Shown: positions 46,833 to 56,307 of the stretch, piece after piece
How the letters are laid out: each line of letters begins with the position of its first letter
How positions within the stretch are numbered: the first letter of the stretch is position 1
Assembly: GCA_024227155.1 (NCBI GenBank)
Contig: JAAELB010000702.1
Span: 1 to 64,000, forward strand
Source: Desulfobulbaceae bacterium
GTDB taxonomy: Bacteria > Desulfobacterota > Desulfobulbia > Desulfobulbales > Desulfocapsaceae
Reading direction: 5' to 3'
DNA length: 64,000 bases
Notes under the pieces: model-generated
Told to the model about the DNA's origin: nothing
What the model saw: only the letters and a program-made list of their open reading frames with translations
Databases searched by the model: none
Program-made: the position numbers and the translations under genes

Positions 46833-48236
46833 TTGCAAGGAAAGGTTCTTATAGCAAATCGTGGTGAAATAGCAATCCGGATCATGAACGCCTGCAAGGA
46901 TCTTGGTCTCGACTATGTAGTTGTATACACCGAGGCGGATAAAGATTCAGAACACGTCAGGCGTAACATAACCCATGGCCCGGATCAAAACGCATGGCGT
47001 ATAACGAATTATACCGAGCCCAACGACATACTAGCGGTTGCGGATCATACCGGATGCACTGCAATCCATCCTGGGTACGGTTTTTTTTCCGAGGATTTTC
47101 GTTTTGCTAGACGAGTAACTACCCGGGATTGTCCGCTCACCTTTATAGGCCCTAACTGGCAGGTTATCAGAGATCTTGGAGATAAGATCAATACCAAGAG
47201 TGTTGCCAACAAACTTGGTATCCCGACAATCCCCGGTACTGACGCTCCCATCTACAATGAGATGGAAGCGGAGGCGATTGCCAGCCAACTCCTTGAAGAC
47301 CAACGGGAGAAAGGAATAATGTACCCTTCTATCCTGATTAAGGCGGCGGCGGGCGGCGGGGGCATGGGAATAGAAGAAGTAACTGAGATAGAACAGGTTC
47401 GCCGAGTCTACAGACAGCTGCAAAACTACGCCAAACGACAGTTTGGCGACGGTGGGGTGCTCATTGAACAATGCTTAACTGATTATAATCACCTGGAAGT
47501 ACAACTAGTCTGCTCCACATACGGGGAACAGATTCATTTCAGTTCACGTAACTGTACTATACAATCGACAGGACGCCAGAAACGAGTGGAAGCGGCACCA
47601 GGATTTCACAAATCCTGCTATAACTACGACTTTGATGAGCAGAAACTACTTGATCAGATTGTAGAATACTCACTCAAACTGGCGGCCCACGTGAAGTACG
47701 ATAACGTTGGTACCTGGGAATGGATCGTGGATCGTCAGGGCCAGCCCTACCTGCTTGAAGTTAACACCAGAATCCAGGTTGAAAACGATGTTTCCGCCAG
47801 GATCAGCTATATCGACGGGCAGCAGCCAAATTTAATTCGCGAACAGATCCGACTGGCGCTGGGAGAAAGAATCGCCTTTTCCCAAAAGGCGGTTAAATTC
47901 AAAGGCGCAGCAATTGAACTTCGTATCGTTGCGGAAGATACCCGGCGCGGCTTCGCGCCGTGGATTGGCACCATCAACGAACTCAGCTTCCCGGATTACC
48001 CATGGTCAACCGTCTACTCCCACGTGCCAACTGACAGACCCTATGCGATCCCCAGTGATTTCGACCCAAACCTCGCACTGGCACTGGTGTGGGGGGAGAG
48101 TATGGACAACGCCAAACAAAAAGCGGCTAAGTTTATCAATGAAACGGTAATTCGCGGCAAAGACTCCTGCGACAAACCAATCGTCACCAATCTTGTTTAC
48201 CTGAAAAATAATCTGGATCGACTACTCACGTTCTAG
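46833..48236 (+). CDS. Acetyl/propionyl-CoA carboxylase, biotin carboxylase subunit
   Basis: A 467-residue ATP-grasp enzyme that carboxylates biotin. It starts with TTG (GAGGA five bases upstream) as QGKVLIANRGEIAIRIMNAC, the family N-terminus. Visible are IHPGYGFFSED, the Gly-rich ATP loop KAAAGGGGMGI, the EVQLVCS strand, the catalytic region EWIVDRQGQPYLLEVNTRIQVEN and the C-terminal domain. There is no carrier domain on this chain. It is followed within 30 bp by the fused carboxyltransferase. The substrate (acetyl- or propionyl-CoA) cannot be decided from sequence. Confidence 0.93.
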   Translation: MQGKVLIANRGEIAIRIMNACKDLGLDYVVVYTEADKDSEHVRRNITHGPDQNAWRITNYTEPNDILAVADHTGCTAIHPGYGFFSEDFRFARRVTTRDCPLTFIGPNWQVIRDLGDKINTKSVANKLGIPTIPGTDAPIYNEMEAEAIASQLLEDQREKGIMYPSILIKAAAGGGGMGIEEVTEIEQVRRVYRQLQNYAKRQFGDGGVLIEQCLTDYNHLEVQLVCSTYGEQIHFSSRNCTIQSTGRQKRVEAAPGFHKSCYNYDFDEQKLLDQIVEYSLKLAAHVKYDNVGTWEWIVDRQGQPYLLEVNTRIQVENDVSARISYIDGQQPNLIREQIRLALGERIAFSQKAVKFKGAAIELRIVAEDTRRGFAPWIGTINELSFPDYPWSTVYSHVPTDRPYAIPSDFDPNLALALVWGESMDNAKQKAAKFINETVIRGKDSCDKPIVTNLVYLKNNLDRLLTF

Positions 48237-48266
48237 AAAAACGATCGGAATCATAACAGTTTTATT

Positions 48267-50543
48267 ATGACAGAATTACTCAAGAAGCTTCTTAAAATAG
48301 AAGAACGTATCAATTATCTTCTGCAAATAAAGGATTTTGCCAACTGGGGAAACCTGGACGGTTTTAAAACTACCTGCGAACAGCTTAAGCAGAACATTTA
48401 CGACCACACTGAAGAACAACTTGCAACAGAACTTCGAAAACTTGATGAATCTATCAGTTTTCTTGAAGAACGGGCTGAAGAACATCTCACCCCCATGGAG
48501 CGGGTTCGTATTGTCAGGTCTATCCAGCGCTTCAGTTTAATAGATATCCTCGAAAACGTGTACGAGGATTACACAGAACTTGGCGGAGAAGAGGATGCCA
48601 ACGTAGACCCCGCAATGATCTGTGCCAAGGCCACTATTACCAGATGCATTAAAAACAAACCCTATACCGCGTCGGTGATGGTTATAGGCCAGGAAACCGG
48701 CCACGGTGAGGAGTTTCGCAACGGTGGGTCCTGCCGCCCCCAGGGCAATGAAAAGGCACTCAGGTATATGATGGTCGCAGAAACAGAAGGTATCCCTATC
48801 CACTTCTACATCTTCACCCCGGGATCCTACCCCGTAGAAGAAGCCTCAGGAGCAGCCCAGCAGATAGCCAGAAACATTTACGCCATGACTAAACTTAGGG
48901 TTCCGATGATCTCCATGATCTCCGAAGGTGGATCCGGTGGCGCGGAAGCAATCGGCCTCTCCGATTACAGAATTATGGCCTCCCACGGATATTACTCTGT
49001 CATCAGCCCAGAAGGCGCTGCTGCCATTGAGGGTAAGATCAGAGAAGGCTTTAAGGTCCCCCGGGAATTAGTTGAAGTTTGTGCCGACAGATTGAAACTG
49101 ACAGCAGAGGACAACCTGGCAAACGGTACCATTGACAGAATCATTTACGAACCGCCTCTTGGAGCCAGAAGCGACGATTTTTCCTTTTTCGCCAAACTGC
49201 GCGCGGAAATGTTACGGGCCACTGATAAAATTGTACTCTCCTGCAAGAGTTTCAGTGGTCTTCGCACCTATGAAATCAGGCGAAAAAAACATCAGCCTGC
49301 CAATGAACAAGTGCCGCACGAACTTGCATGGGATCTTAACAGGGAAGAGATCAAACGCTTACTCTCACTTCGTTCTAAAAAATACCATGAAATGGGCAGG
49401 ACTGGCTTCTCGGGACAGGGTGAACAGGATGAGGGTATTTACAACCAGGCAAAGGTAAAAACTGAAAAAGTTTATTACTCCCTGCGCTACGATGTGATGA
49501 AGGGTCATAAACGGCAGATGAACAAAGTGATAAACGATGTGTCCGGTGAAGGGTCAATAATGCTCAAACGCATCAAAGAACCCTTTGCTACCTTTATTGA
49601 TTTTTGGGGTAAGAAAAAGGCTGTGAAGCCACAACTACTTATCACCTATTCCGGCAGTAATGGACAACATCAAGGCGAAACTCGTCGACTGGATCCCCTT
49701 GAACTGACAGACACATACACCATCCCTCTGGCAAATTCGGACCGAACAGTAAGCTGCCCCAACAGTGATAAATTCGACTGTAAAGACCTCTGGGTTCCGG
49801 ATCTTTACGGTGAATTTTCCGGTGTCTGTGAGACCTGTGGACACCATTTCCCTCTGGAACACCAGTGGTATATGCAAAATATTTTTGATGCCGGCTCTAT
49901 CAGACACCTTAACACCGATATATCCTCGGGTAACCCGCTCAACTATACCGGCTTCACCGAGAGGCTTCAGGCCTCAAAGAACAAGACCGGCTGGCGTTCG
50001 GGTAATATGACTTTTCATGCCAAGATCAATGATATTCAGATTATCGTATCCATGCTTTATTCTGATTTTCGCAACGGAACGGTTGGCACTGCAGAGGGTG
50101 AAAAATTTACCAAGGCGTGCGCTCTGGCCAAGAGGAAAAAGCGGCCCTTTCTTGCTTATATACACACGACAGGAGGGATACGCATACAGGAGGGTTCCCT
50201 CGGGGTTACCCAGATGCCTAAATGTACCATGGCAGTGAGGGAGTACATCGACGCGGGAGGTTTATATCTTGTTGTGTACGACAATAACTCCTATGCGGGG
50301 CCGCTGGCCTCCTTTCTCGGCTGCTCACCGTACCAGTTTGCCATAAGATCAAGCAGGGTTGGTTTTGCAGGCCCGCGGGTAATACGTGAAACTACAGGTA
50401 CAGAGATACCACCCGATTACCATTCGGCACGAAATGCTCTAAAGCGAGGACATATCCAGGGCATTTGGGACAGAAGAGAATTTCGCAGGAATCTTCATAA
50501 GGCGCTTCTTACCATGGGCAGCCCCAGTCTCTATTATAGATAG
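48267..50543 (+). CDS. Fused carboxyltransferase (AccA-like N-half, AccD-like C-half)
   Basis: A 758-residue protein. The first half resembles the AccA subunit: GGSGGAEAIGLSDYRIM and GYYSVISPEGAAAIEGKI, after an N-terminal helical region (about 1-80). The second half resembles AccD: a Cys4 zinc ribbon (CPNSDKFDC...CETCGHHF, about 492-535), then TTGGIRIQEGSLGVTQMPKC and VGFAGPRVIRETTGTEIP. The order alpha-then-beta is the reverse of the usual beta-alpha arrangement of fused propionyl-CoA-type carboxyltransferases. Together with the preceding biotin carboxylase it would form a carboxylase lacking only a biotin carrier, which is not seen in the window. Confidence 0.88.
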   Translation: MTELLKKLLKIEERINYLLQIKDFANWGNLDGFKTTCEQLKQNIYDHTEEQLATELRKLDESISFLEERAEEHLTPMERVRIVRSIQRFSLIDILENVYEDYTELGGEEDANVDPAMICAKATITRCIKNKPYTASVMVIGQETGHGEEFRNGGSCRPQGNEKALRYMMVAETEGIPIHFYIFTPGSYPVEEASGAAQQIARNIYAMTKLRVPMISMISEGGSGGAEAIGLSDYRIMASHGYYSVISPEGAAAIEGKIREGFKVPRELVEVCADRLKLTAEDNLANGTIDRIIYEPPLGARSDDFSFFAKLRAEMLRATDKIVLSCKSFSGLRTYEIRRKKHQPANEQVPHELAWDLNREEIKRLLSLRSKKYHEMGRTGFSGQGEQDEGIYNQAKVKTEKVYYSLRYDVMKGHKRQMNKVINDVSGEGSIMLKRIKEPFATFIDFWGKKKAVKPQLLITYSGSNGQHQGETRRLDPLELTDTYTIPLANSDRTVSCPNSDKFDCKDLWVPDLYGEFSGVCETCGHHFPLEHQWYMQNIFDAGSIRHLNTDISSGNPLNYTGFTERLQASKNKTGWRSGNMTFHAKINDIQIIVSMLYSDFRNGTVGTAEGEKFTKACALAKRKKRPFLAYIHTTGGIRIQEGSLGVTQMPKCTMAVREYIDAGGLYLVVYDNNSYAGPLASFLGCSPYQFAIRSSRVGFAGPRVIRETTGTEIPPDYHSARNALKRGHIQGIWDRREFRRNLHKALLTMGSPSLYYR

Positions 50544-50555
50544 TGCTGAAAGTAA

Positions 50556-50590
50556 CTACTCAGAGTGCTCTCACCTTGCACTCTGGGTAG
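50556..50590 (+). terminator. Hairpin after the carboxyltransferase gene
   Basis: CTACTCAGAGTGC pairs with GCACTCTGGGTAG across a 9-nt loop, 13 bp after the stop. There is no clear T-run, so it may be a weak or factor-assisted terminator. Confidence 0.5.
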
Positions 50591-50690
50591 CCACAATATG
50601 CACTTTGTTTTTCAGCGATCCAATGCCCCTTGGCTCTGAACAGAGCCGAAAACCAAATTTGAAAATTCATTTTTTTTTTGTTAATCTTAT

Positions 50691-50777
50691 AGTACCTTAG
50701 AAATTCATTTAAAATCTGGCGCTTATCCGAAGTCTGCGCTATCTGTTGTTTTTATAAATGAATTTAGTGATGGTACT
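50691..50777 (+). repeat. Palindromic element R1, copy D
   Basis: AGTACCTTAGAAATTCATTT at the left and AATGAATTTAGTGATGGTACT at the right form inverted ends. Copy B at 56231-56307 has the same ends and an interior CGAAGTCT.CGCT motif. The copy lies in a 533-bp mosaic of repeats between the carboxyltransferase and a sensor kinase. Confidence 0.6.
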
Positions 50778-50903
50778 TATACTCCTCAGGTAAGCGATAG
50801 ACTCCGAGAAGGTACTGTACGGAGTCCCGGCATACGTCCAGTTTAACGGGGTTAGTAGTAAGCCCAAATCGATCACAATCTATCTCCAACGCGCCTGCTG
50901 GTT

Positions 50904-51060
50904 AGTGCCTTACTCCTGAATTACTGTCATAAAAAAACAAGAAACTCAGGAACTCTTTATGAAATCGAGAGCTTACTTTTACCACCAGATAGTGAACGTA
51001 GTGAGACCTTGGAGGCACTTATCCAGCGATTCTAAAAAAGTTTCCGACTAGTCGGGTTAG
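50904..51060 (+). repeat. Palindromic element R1, copy A, with adjoining CCGACTAGTCGG palindrome
   Basis: AGTGCC at 50904 and GGCACT at 51014-51019 delimit the element. Its interior matches the lnt leader copy (C). It is followed at 51039-51060 by the palindrome TTTCCGACTAGTCGGGTTAG, which lies in the same relative place as a diverged version beside copy B. There is no lnt-like coding beyond the repeat. Confidence 0.6.
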
Positions 51061-51076
51061 CAAACTAAGGATACGT

Positions 51077-53701
51077 ATGATATTTTTTAGGAAGCCTCAC
51101 GTCTTTATCGCTCTGCTGTGCCTAATCCTGTTTTCCCAGGTTGTCAGTAGTGGGGCTGAAGATAGTTTTCATCAGGTTCGTCACGTCCTGCTACTGAATT
51201 CCTACCACGAAAGGATGACCTGGGTTGAAAATATAGGAAAGAGTGTGGAAGAGGTGCTACAGCCTGATAAAAACAACCTCTCACTACATATTGAAAACAT
51301 GGATTCCAAACTGTTCTTTAGTCCTGAATATTTTGGGATATTTCGTGATTACCTCCGGGTCAAATATCAAGACATCGATTTTTCGCTTATCCTCTCATCA
51401 GACAATAATGGTTACGATTTTTTACGAACCCATCGTGACACGCTGTTCCCAGATGTTCCGGTATCATTTTGCGGAGTTAATGACTTCGAACAAAGCCAAC
51501 TTATCGGCCTTGAACACTTCACAGGTGCGGCCGAAATTTTTTCCGCAAGACAAACTGCGGATATCGCCCTGAAGATTCATCCGAAGACCACAGAAATCTT
51601 TATTATTAACGATTATCTAAAAACAGGAAGAGCCTGGGCCAGAGATATTGATATAAAACTAAAGGGGATATCGCCAAAGGTGCGAATACGTCATTCTGAC
51701 AATCTTTCCTTTGCACAGTTACAAGAAGAGATTTCCAACCTGAGTTCAACGACGGTGGTTTTACTGGGAGTCTATTTTGCAGATAGAGACGGATTGTATT
51801 TCACCTACGAAAAAATCGGAGTTCTTATTTCCGAAGTAAGCCAGGTTCCGGTGTATTGCCTGTTGGAATTTAATATCGGCCAGGGTGTTGTCGGAGGTCG
51901 GGTTATAAGTGGGGCCTATCAGGGTAAAGCCATGGCTGAAATAGGAATGGCGATTTTAAATGGTGAGGAGGTCGAGTCACTTCCAGTAAGGATAGAAGGG
52001 AACAATCGTTATGTTTTTGATTACATCCAGCTGGAACGGTTTAGTATCGATGAATCGTTGTTACCCCCAGACAGTCTCATCCTCAACCGTCCATATTCAT
52101 TCTATCAAGAGCACAAGTCCCAGGTCTGGATGGTTGTCTGCTTCATCATCACCCTACTTGCAACCATATGTTGGCTGATAGTGAATATCCAACAGAGAAA
52201 GCACGCCGAGATAGCTCTGCAGGGCAGTGAAAAAAGATTCCGCCAGCTTGCCAATGCAACCTGGGAAGCCATCGTAGTACATGATGACGGTATATTTTTC
52301 CACGGCAATGAGCCTTTCTATTCCCTCTTTGGTTATAAACCTGATGAGCTGCATGGCCGGCATATTTTACCTCTTATCATACAGTCAGAACAGATTGGTG
52401 AGGTGAGCAGAAGAGTCCAAAACAACAACCTGGAACCGTATGAATCCGTTGGTCTCAATGCCAGTGGCCAGACATTTCCTATTGAGATTCGTGTTAGAGA
52501 AATGGAATATGAGGGAAGAGACGTGCGAATGGCCGCAATCAGGGACCTTAGCGGCAGGAAACACATGGAACAAAGGATGGCTCAATCTCAAAAACTTGAA
52601 GCCATGGGCACCCTGGCCGGCGGCATCGCCCACGATTTTAACAATATCCTTTCCGCAATCATTGGCTATTGTGAACTCTCATTAATGAGCTGTGAAAAAA
52701 ACACAAAAATCAGTGATAATTTAGGCGAGATATTGAAGGCTGGTAACCGGGCCAAGGAGCTGGTTCGGCAAATCCTCACCTTTGCGAGAAACTCCGACGC
52801 CGAGAAAGCGCCGATTCAGGTGTCACTGGTTGTTCTCGAAGTACTGAAGCTGTTGCGGGCTTCTTTGCCCACCTCCATAGATATAGAAAAAAGAATCAAC
52901 TCCAATGCTGCGGTATTAGCCGACACAACCAATATTCATCAAATCCTGATGAACCTGTGCACCAATGGGGCCAGGGCAATGAAAGACGGTGGAGTGCTCA
53001 CTGTTACCCTTGATACAGTCGATCTTGATCAGAATTTTGCCTCTCATCATTTCGGAGTAGTGGCTGGTCAATATTTACAATTAACAGTGGCTGATACAGG
53101 AGTCGGCATCCCACCAGAGATCATAAACAAAATATTTGATCCGTTTTTCACAACCCAGAAGAAAGGAGAGGGAACAGGGCTTGGCTTATCGGTAGTGCAT
53201 GGAATAGTACAGGACTGCCAGGGGTTAACAACTGTTGACAGCGAACCTGGAAAGGGGTGTGAGTTTAATGTTTACCTGCCCATAATTGATGCAGCCAACT
53301 CGAATGGTGCCAACATAGCCGAACTGCTACCGGTCGGTAATGAAAGAATACTGCTTGTTGATGATGAGCAGATGCTCGTTAACATGATGAGTGAGGTGTT
53401 GACAAATCTAGGCTATGAGGTGAGCGGGTTTATAAATAGTATAGACGCCCTCCACGTTTTTTCTAAAAACCCGGACAGATTTGATCTGGTAATCACCGAC
53501 ATGACAATGCCGTTAATGACAGGTGAAAACCTCGCTGCAGAGATGCTGAAAATACGACCAGACCTGCCTATCATCCTTAATACCGGATACACTGAGCAGA
53601 TCACAGAGGCCGAAGTTTTGCAAAAAGGCATTAAAAGTTTCGTGATGAAGCCCGTTGTAATGAGCACCCTTGCCAAAACGATTCGTGAGGTTTTAGACTA
53701 G
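51077..53701 (+). CDS. Hybrid sensor histidine kinase with ABC-substrate-binding-like sensor
   Basis: An 874-residue protein. A signal-anchor (MIFFRKPHVFIALLCLILFSQVVSS) leads to a periplasmic region (about 35-345) of the ABC_sub_bind type (HVLLLNSYHERMTWVENIGKSV; GGRVISGAYQGKAMAEIGMAIL). A transmembrane helix follows near 352-372 (WMVVCFIITLLATICWLIV). The cytoplasmic part has a PAS domain, HisKA with H519 in GGIAHDFNNILSA, an HATPase with N-box NLCTNGARAM and G-box VADTGVGIPPEII...GLGLSVVHG, and a C-terminal receiver with D808 (LVITDMTMPLMTGENL). It is a single gene. The stimulus is unknown. Confidence 0.93.
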   Translation: MIFFRKPHVFIALLCLILFSQVVSSGAEDSFHQVRHVLLLNSYHERMTWVENIGKSVEEVLQPDKNNLSLHIENMDSKLFFSPEYFGIFRDYLRVKYQDIDFSLILSSDNNGYDFLRTHRDTLFPDVPVSFCGVNDFEQSQLIGLEHFTGAAEIFSARQTADIALKIHPKTTEIFIINDYLKTGRAWARDIDIKLKGISPKVRIRHSDNLSFAQLQEEISNLSSTTVVLLGVYFADRDGLYFTYEKIGVLISEVSQVPVYCLLEFNIGQGVVGGRVISGAYQGKAMAEIGMAILNGEEVESLPVRIEGNNRYVFDYIQLERFSIDESLLPPDSLILNRPYSFYQEHKSQVWMVVCFIITLLATICWLIVNIQQRKHAEIALQGSEKRFRQLANATWEAIVVHDDGIFFHGNEPFYSLFGYKPDELHGRHILPLIIQSEQIGEVSRRVQNNNLEPYESVGLNASGQTFPIEIRVREMEYEGRDVRMAAIRDLSGRKHMEQRMAQSQKLEAMGTLAGGIAHDFNNILSAIIGYCELSLMSCEKNTKISDNLGEILKAGNRAKELVRQILTFARNSDAEKAPIQVSLVVLEVLKLLRASLPTSIDIEKRINSNAAVLADTTNIHQILMNLCTNGARAMKDGGVLTVTLDTVDLDQNFASHHFGVVAGQYLQLTVADTGVGIPPEIINKIFDPFFTTQKKGEGTGLGLSVVHGIVQDCQGLTTVDSEPGKGCEFNVYLPIIDAANSNGANIAELLPVGNERILLVDDEQMLVNMMSEVLTNLGYEVSGFINSIDALHVFSKNPDRFDLVITDMTMPLMTGENLAAEMLKIRPDLPIILNTGYTEQITEAEVLQKGIKSFVMKPVVMSTLAKTIREVLD

Positions 53702-53712
53702 CTTTGGACCTC

Positions 53713-54369
53713 TTAGGCTTCATCACTCTCCTCCTGAATCCGATTGATCTGAACGCCTGACTTCCTCAATGCCTTCAAGGTATCGTCAAGTTCCTCTCCC
53801 ATTATTCTCATTGTCAGTAATCGCTGATTTTTGCCATAACTATGGTGGATGGAGAGAGCGAAAATTGACACTCCGTACCGTTTCAAGATACCAATGATAT
53901 CATAAAAGTCCTTTGATTTTTTACTGATGATCATCTCCACCCGCATGCCTTCCTCGTTGACTCCGAGTACCTCCATAAAAGCGAGAAAAATATCAGATTC
54001 TGTAATTATACCTACTAAGGTTCCATCATCCAGTACCGGCATCCCCCCGACCTTATGCTTGCGCATACGTCTGGCAACAGTCTCAAGAGGTGTCATCAGT
54101 TCGACCCACATAGGATTTGGTGTCATTATTTCTGCCACAGTGGTTGATTCAGCAAAAACCACTTGGGATCCCGCCGAACTACCATCAACTACTGACGGTA
54201 AAACATTGCTGATATCTTGCAAACTTACGATTCCCACAAGTTGGTGGGATTCATCAACCACCGGTAGTCGGCGAATAGAATTTTCCTGCAAACAGAGTTG
54301 GGCTTCCGCAACTGACTGTTCTACTTTTATGGAAATGGGATTTTCAGTCATCCAGAGTCTGACAAACAC
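53713..54369 (-). CDS. CBS-pair plus ACT-like domain protein
   Basis: A 218-residue cytoplasmic protein. Two CBS repeats (LWMTENPISIKVEQSVAEAQLCLQENSIRRLPVVDESHQLVGIVSLQDI and IMTPNPMWVELMTPLETVARRMRKHKVGGMPVLDDGTLVGIITESDI) form an adenosine-nucleotide-sensing module. Residues about 143-215 resemble a small ACT-like regulatory domain (DIIGILKRYGVSIFALSIHHSYGKNQRLLTMRI). It is convergent with the sensor kinase at 51077, with only 11 bp between them. No catalytic domain is attached, so it probably acts by binding a partner; which one is unknown. Confidence 0.87.
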   Translation of the reverse strand: MFVRLWMTENPISIKVEQSVAEAQLCLQENSIRRLPVVDESHQLVGIVSLQDISNVLPSVVDGSSAGSQVVFAESTTVAEIMTPNPMWVELMTPLETVARRMRKHKVGGMPVLDDGTLVGIITESDIFLAFMEVLGVNEEGMRVEMIISKKSKDFYDIIGILKRYGVSIFALSIHHSYGKNQRLLTMRIMGEELDDTLKALRKSGVQINRIQEESDEA

Positions 54370-54452
54370 GTTGTTACCTCACCATGTGGGGTCCAAAGGG
54401 GAAAAGCTGAGTATCGCTTTACTGTATCACTCAGCAAATATTGAAAAAATAA

Positions 54453-56096
54453 TCAGAGTGGATCAACAATAATTGCACCGCTTGTACTGTGCATTTTTAG
54501 AATACAACTCTTCATATCCCGCTCGACCGTCATAGTATCATTGCCAATTCTTACTATAGTACCGGCGGTAATATAGTCATGTACAGTGATGCTCGCCAAG
54601 GTGTAAAAATTGTTCCTGTCGCCCAGAGAGTTTGCCGGTGACCCGGGGATGAGGTTTAATCTAGAGAGTTCTTTCTCAATTTCCACGAGACTACTTTCCT
54701 GAGCCAAAACTACCTTGCTTACCTGTTTTATGCGACCGTGTCTAGTATACCACTCCTGGGTTTCCCCTAACAAAATCTGGTACTCTTTGTGTAAATCCTG
54801 ATACTGTCTATATCTGTAAGGATCAATCCCCACCGCAATCGATAGAGGTTCAGCAGAGGATGAGCCAATTTGCCCACAACAGAGGGAACCGCTTGCCACG
54901 ATATCCCCCCCAATGATTTTCACATTCTCTGGACAATGGAGATTGCCCCCCACCTGTATTGACGAGTAATAGGCTCCACTACGGATCACAACATTGCCGC
55001 CCGCTGCAAGTAATCCATTTTCGATATGATGAATATCCGCATCTCCCTGAACCCGAATCTGGCTCTTCTTACCAACGATTCCACCCTTAATTACTATATT
55101 CCCATGGGAGTTAATTGAAGCAGACTGAATGCTGCCCCCGATTGCTACATTACCTTTTGCCGAAACTATAAACCCCGGGTGAACTGTGCCTGAAATCTCC
55201 ACACAATTTTGAGACCTTATGTTGCCGGTGTGAAAATTGATATCACTATCAATTTTCTGTTTCGAAGAGACACGTATTGTGTCATCATTAACGACGGACA
55301 ATACTCCGGAGGCCGTTGCTCGTATTGTACCATCCTCTTCGCAGTAGCAGGTATCCTCTGAGACCTTGACACTAATATCTTTGCCATTTGTAGCTTCAAC
55401 TAGCTCGCCAGCCAGGCTGGTACCCGGTTTCCCCATGGTTGCTGGAACTTTACAGGCCAGCAGCTCGCCTTTGTTAACCCCCACAAACATGAGTCGTTCA
55501 CGAAAATCAATGGTTCCATCTGCGAAAAGTTTACCTGGCAGAGGACCGATTTCCACCTCGAAACGGATAAAAGCATCTTTACCGTGATTGGGCCTCTTCC
55601 CCCGCGCAATAAGTTGTTGTAACTGGGGTTGTGCGCTCTTTTTCAATTTGACCAATAGAGCATCAAGCGCCTGGTGATCGATGCCATACACGATTCCCTG
55701 TTGTGAGAGAGCCTTCTGTAATATCCCTATATCCGGGTCATCTTCTCCTGAAAGCGGCGGGAAGAGGTTGAGATGAGCCTCCATTGCATCTTTGGCAACC
55801 TGCACCAGAGGAGTCAAACTCACCCCGGCTGTTGATTTGTCCTTCTCAGTAGTAAACGTTATTCTCGGATATCCGTAGCTGCGAGAGAACAGTTCGGTAC
55901 CATCTGTACTCACCTCAGTATATTCACTGGATTCCAGGATCGTTGCAGGGGAATTGTCTTTTTCATTTTTTGAAAGTAGAAGATGCCCCGAGGGTATGAG
56001 TTCACTTGACGGGATTATCTCCAGTTTCCCTGAAGAGTTGTCAGGGAAGGAACCGGACCTGAAGTGAATGTTAACGTCTGGAATTATTTCTGACAA
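54453..56096 (-). CDS. FapA-like DUF342 protein
   Basis: A 547-residue soluble protein of the DUF342/FapA family. The N-terminal region (about 130-270) ends in FVGVNKGELLACKVPATMGKPGTSLAGE, the typical DUF342 segment. The middle forms a right-handed beta-helix of short repeats (GTVHPGFIVSAKGNVAIGGSIQSASINSHGNIVIKGGIVGKKSQIRVQGD). A coiled-coil-like stretch (LHKEYQILLGETQEWYTRH) and a C-terminal beta region follow. In Vibrio FapA regulates flagellum placement; no flagellar gene is nearby here. It starts 4 bp from the partial E1 element. Confidence 0.88.
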   Translation of the reverse strand: MSEIIPDVNIHFRSGSFPDNSSGKLEIIPSSELIPSGHLLLSKNEKDNSPATILESSEYTEVSTDGTELFSRSYGYPRITFTTEKDKSTAGVSLTPLVQVAKDAMEAHLNLFPPLSGEDDPDIGILQKALSQQGIVYGIDHQALDALLVKLKKSAQPQLQQLIARGKRPNHGKDAFIRFEVEIGPLPGKLFADGTIDFRERLMFVGVNKGELLACKVPATMGKPGTSLAGELVEATNGKDISVKVSEDTCYCEEDGTIRATASGVLSVVNDDTIRVSSKQKIDSDINFHTGNIRSQNCVEISGTVHPGFIVSAKGNVAIGGSIQSASINSHGNIVIKGGIVGKKSQIRVQGDADIHHIENGLLAAGGNVVIRSGAYYSSIQVGGNLHCPENVKIIGGDIVASGSLCCGQIGSSSAEPLSIAVGIDPYRYRQYQDLHKEYQILLGETQEWYTRHGRIKQVSKVVLAQESSLVEIEKELSRLNLIPGSPANSLGDRNNFYTLASITVHDYITAGTIVRIGNDTMTVERDMKSCILKMHSTSGAIIVDPL

Positions 56097-56107
56097 ATTT
56101 TTTCTTT

Positions 56108-56192
56108 ATATGGCTGTGCATTTTTTTGATAATTCTGAAAAGTTTGGGCGGGTAAGCCCAGACTCAGAAAGTGCATTCTCGGACAGCCTCCT
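56108..56192. mobile_element. MITE family E1, partial or rearranged copy 3
   Basis: The right end ATTCTCGGACAGCCTCCT (56175-56192) and the AATTCTGAAAAGTTTGGGC block match copies 1 and 2. The left half is absent, and TATATGGCTGTGC here is the inverse of the AAGCACAGCCATAT block, so the copy is a truncated or hairpin-switched derivative. It lies between fapA and the R1 copy B. Confidence 0.55.
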
Positions 56193-56230
56193 AACCAGAA
56201 TAGGTCGGAACTTTCTAAAATGCTTGGATA

Positions 56231-56307
56231 AGTACCTTCACGAAATTAATTTCGAAGTCTACGCTTATCTCTGCCACAAAAACACAGAAAATAATTTCTA
56301 AGGTACT
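56231..56307 (-). repeat. Palindromic element R1, copy B, carrying the stop codon of the CheR-kinase
   Basis: On the minus strand AGTACCTTAGAAATTATTTT is followed after about 40 bp by CGTGAAGGTACTTATCC. Its first bases form the stop of the downstream-ending gene (TAG at 56306-56308). Sequence 5' to it (56193-56230) resembles the flank of copy A. Confidence 0.6.
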
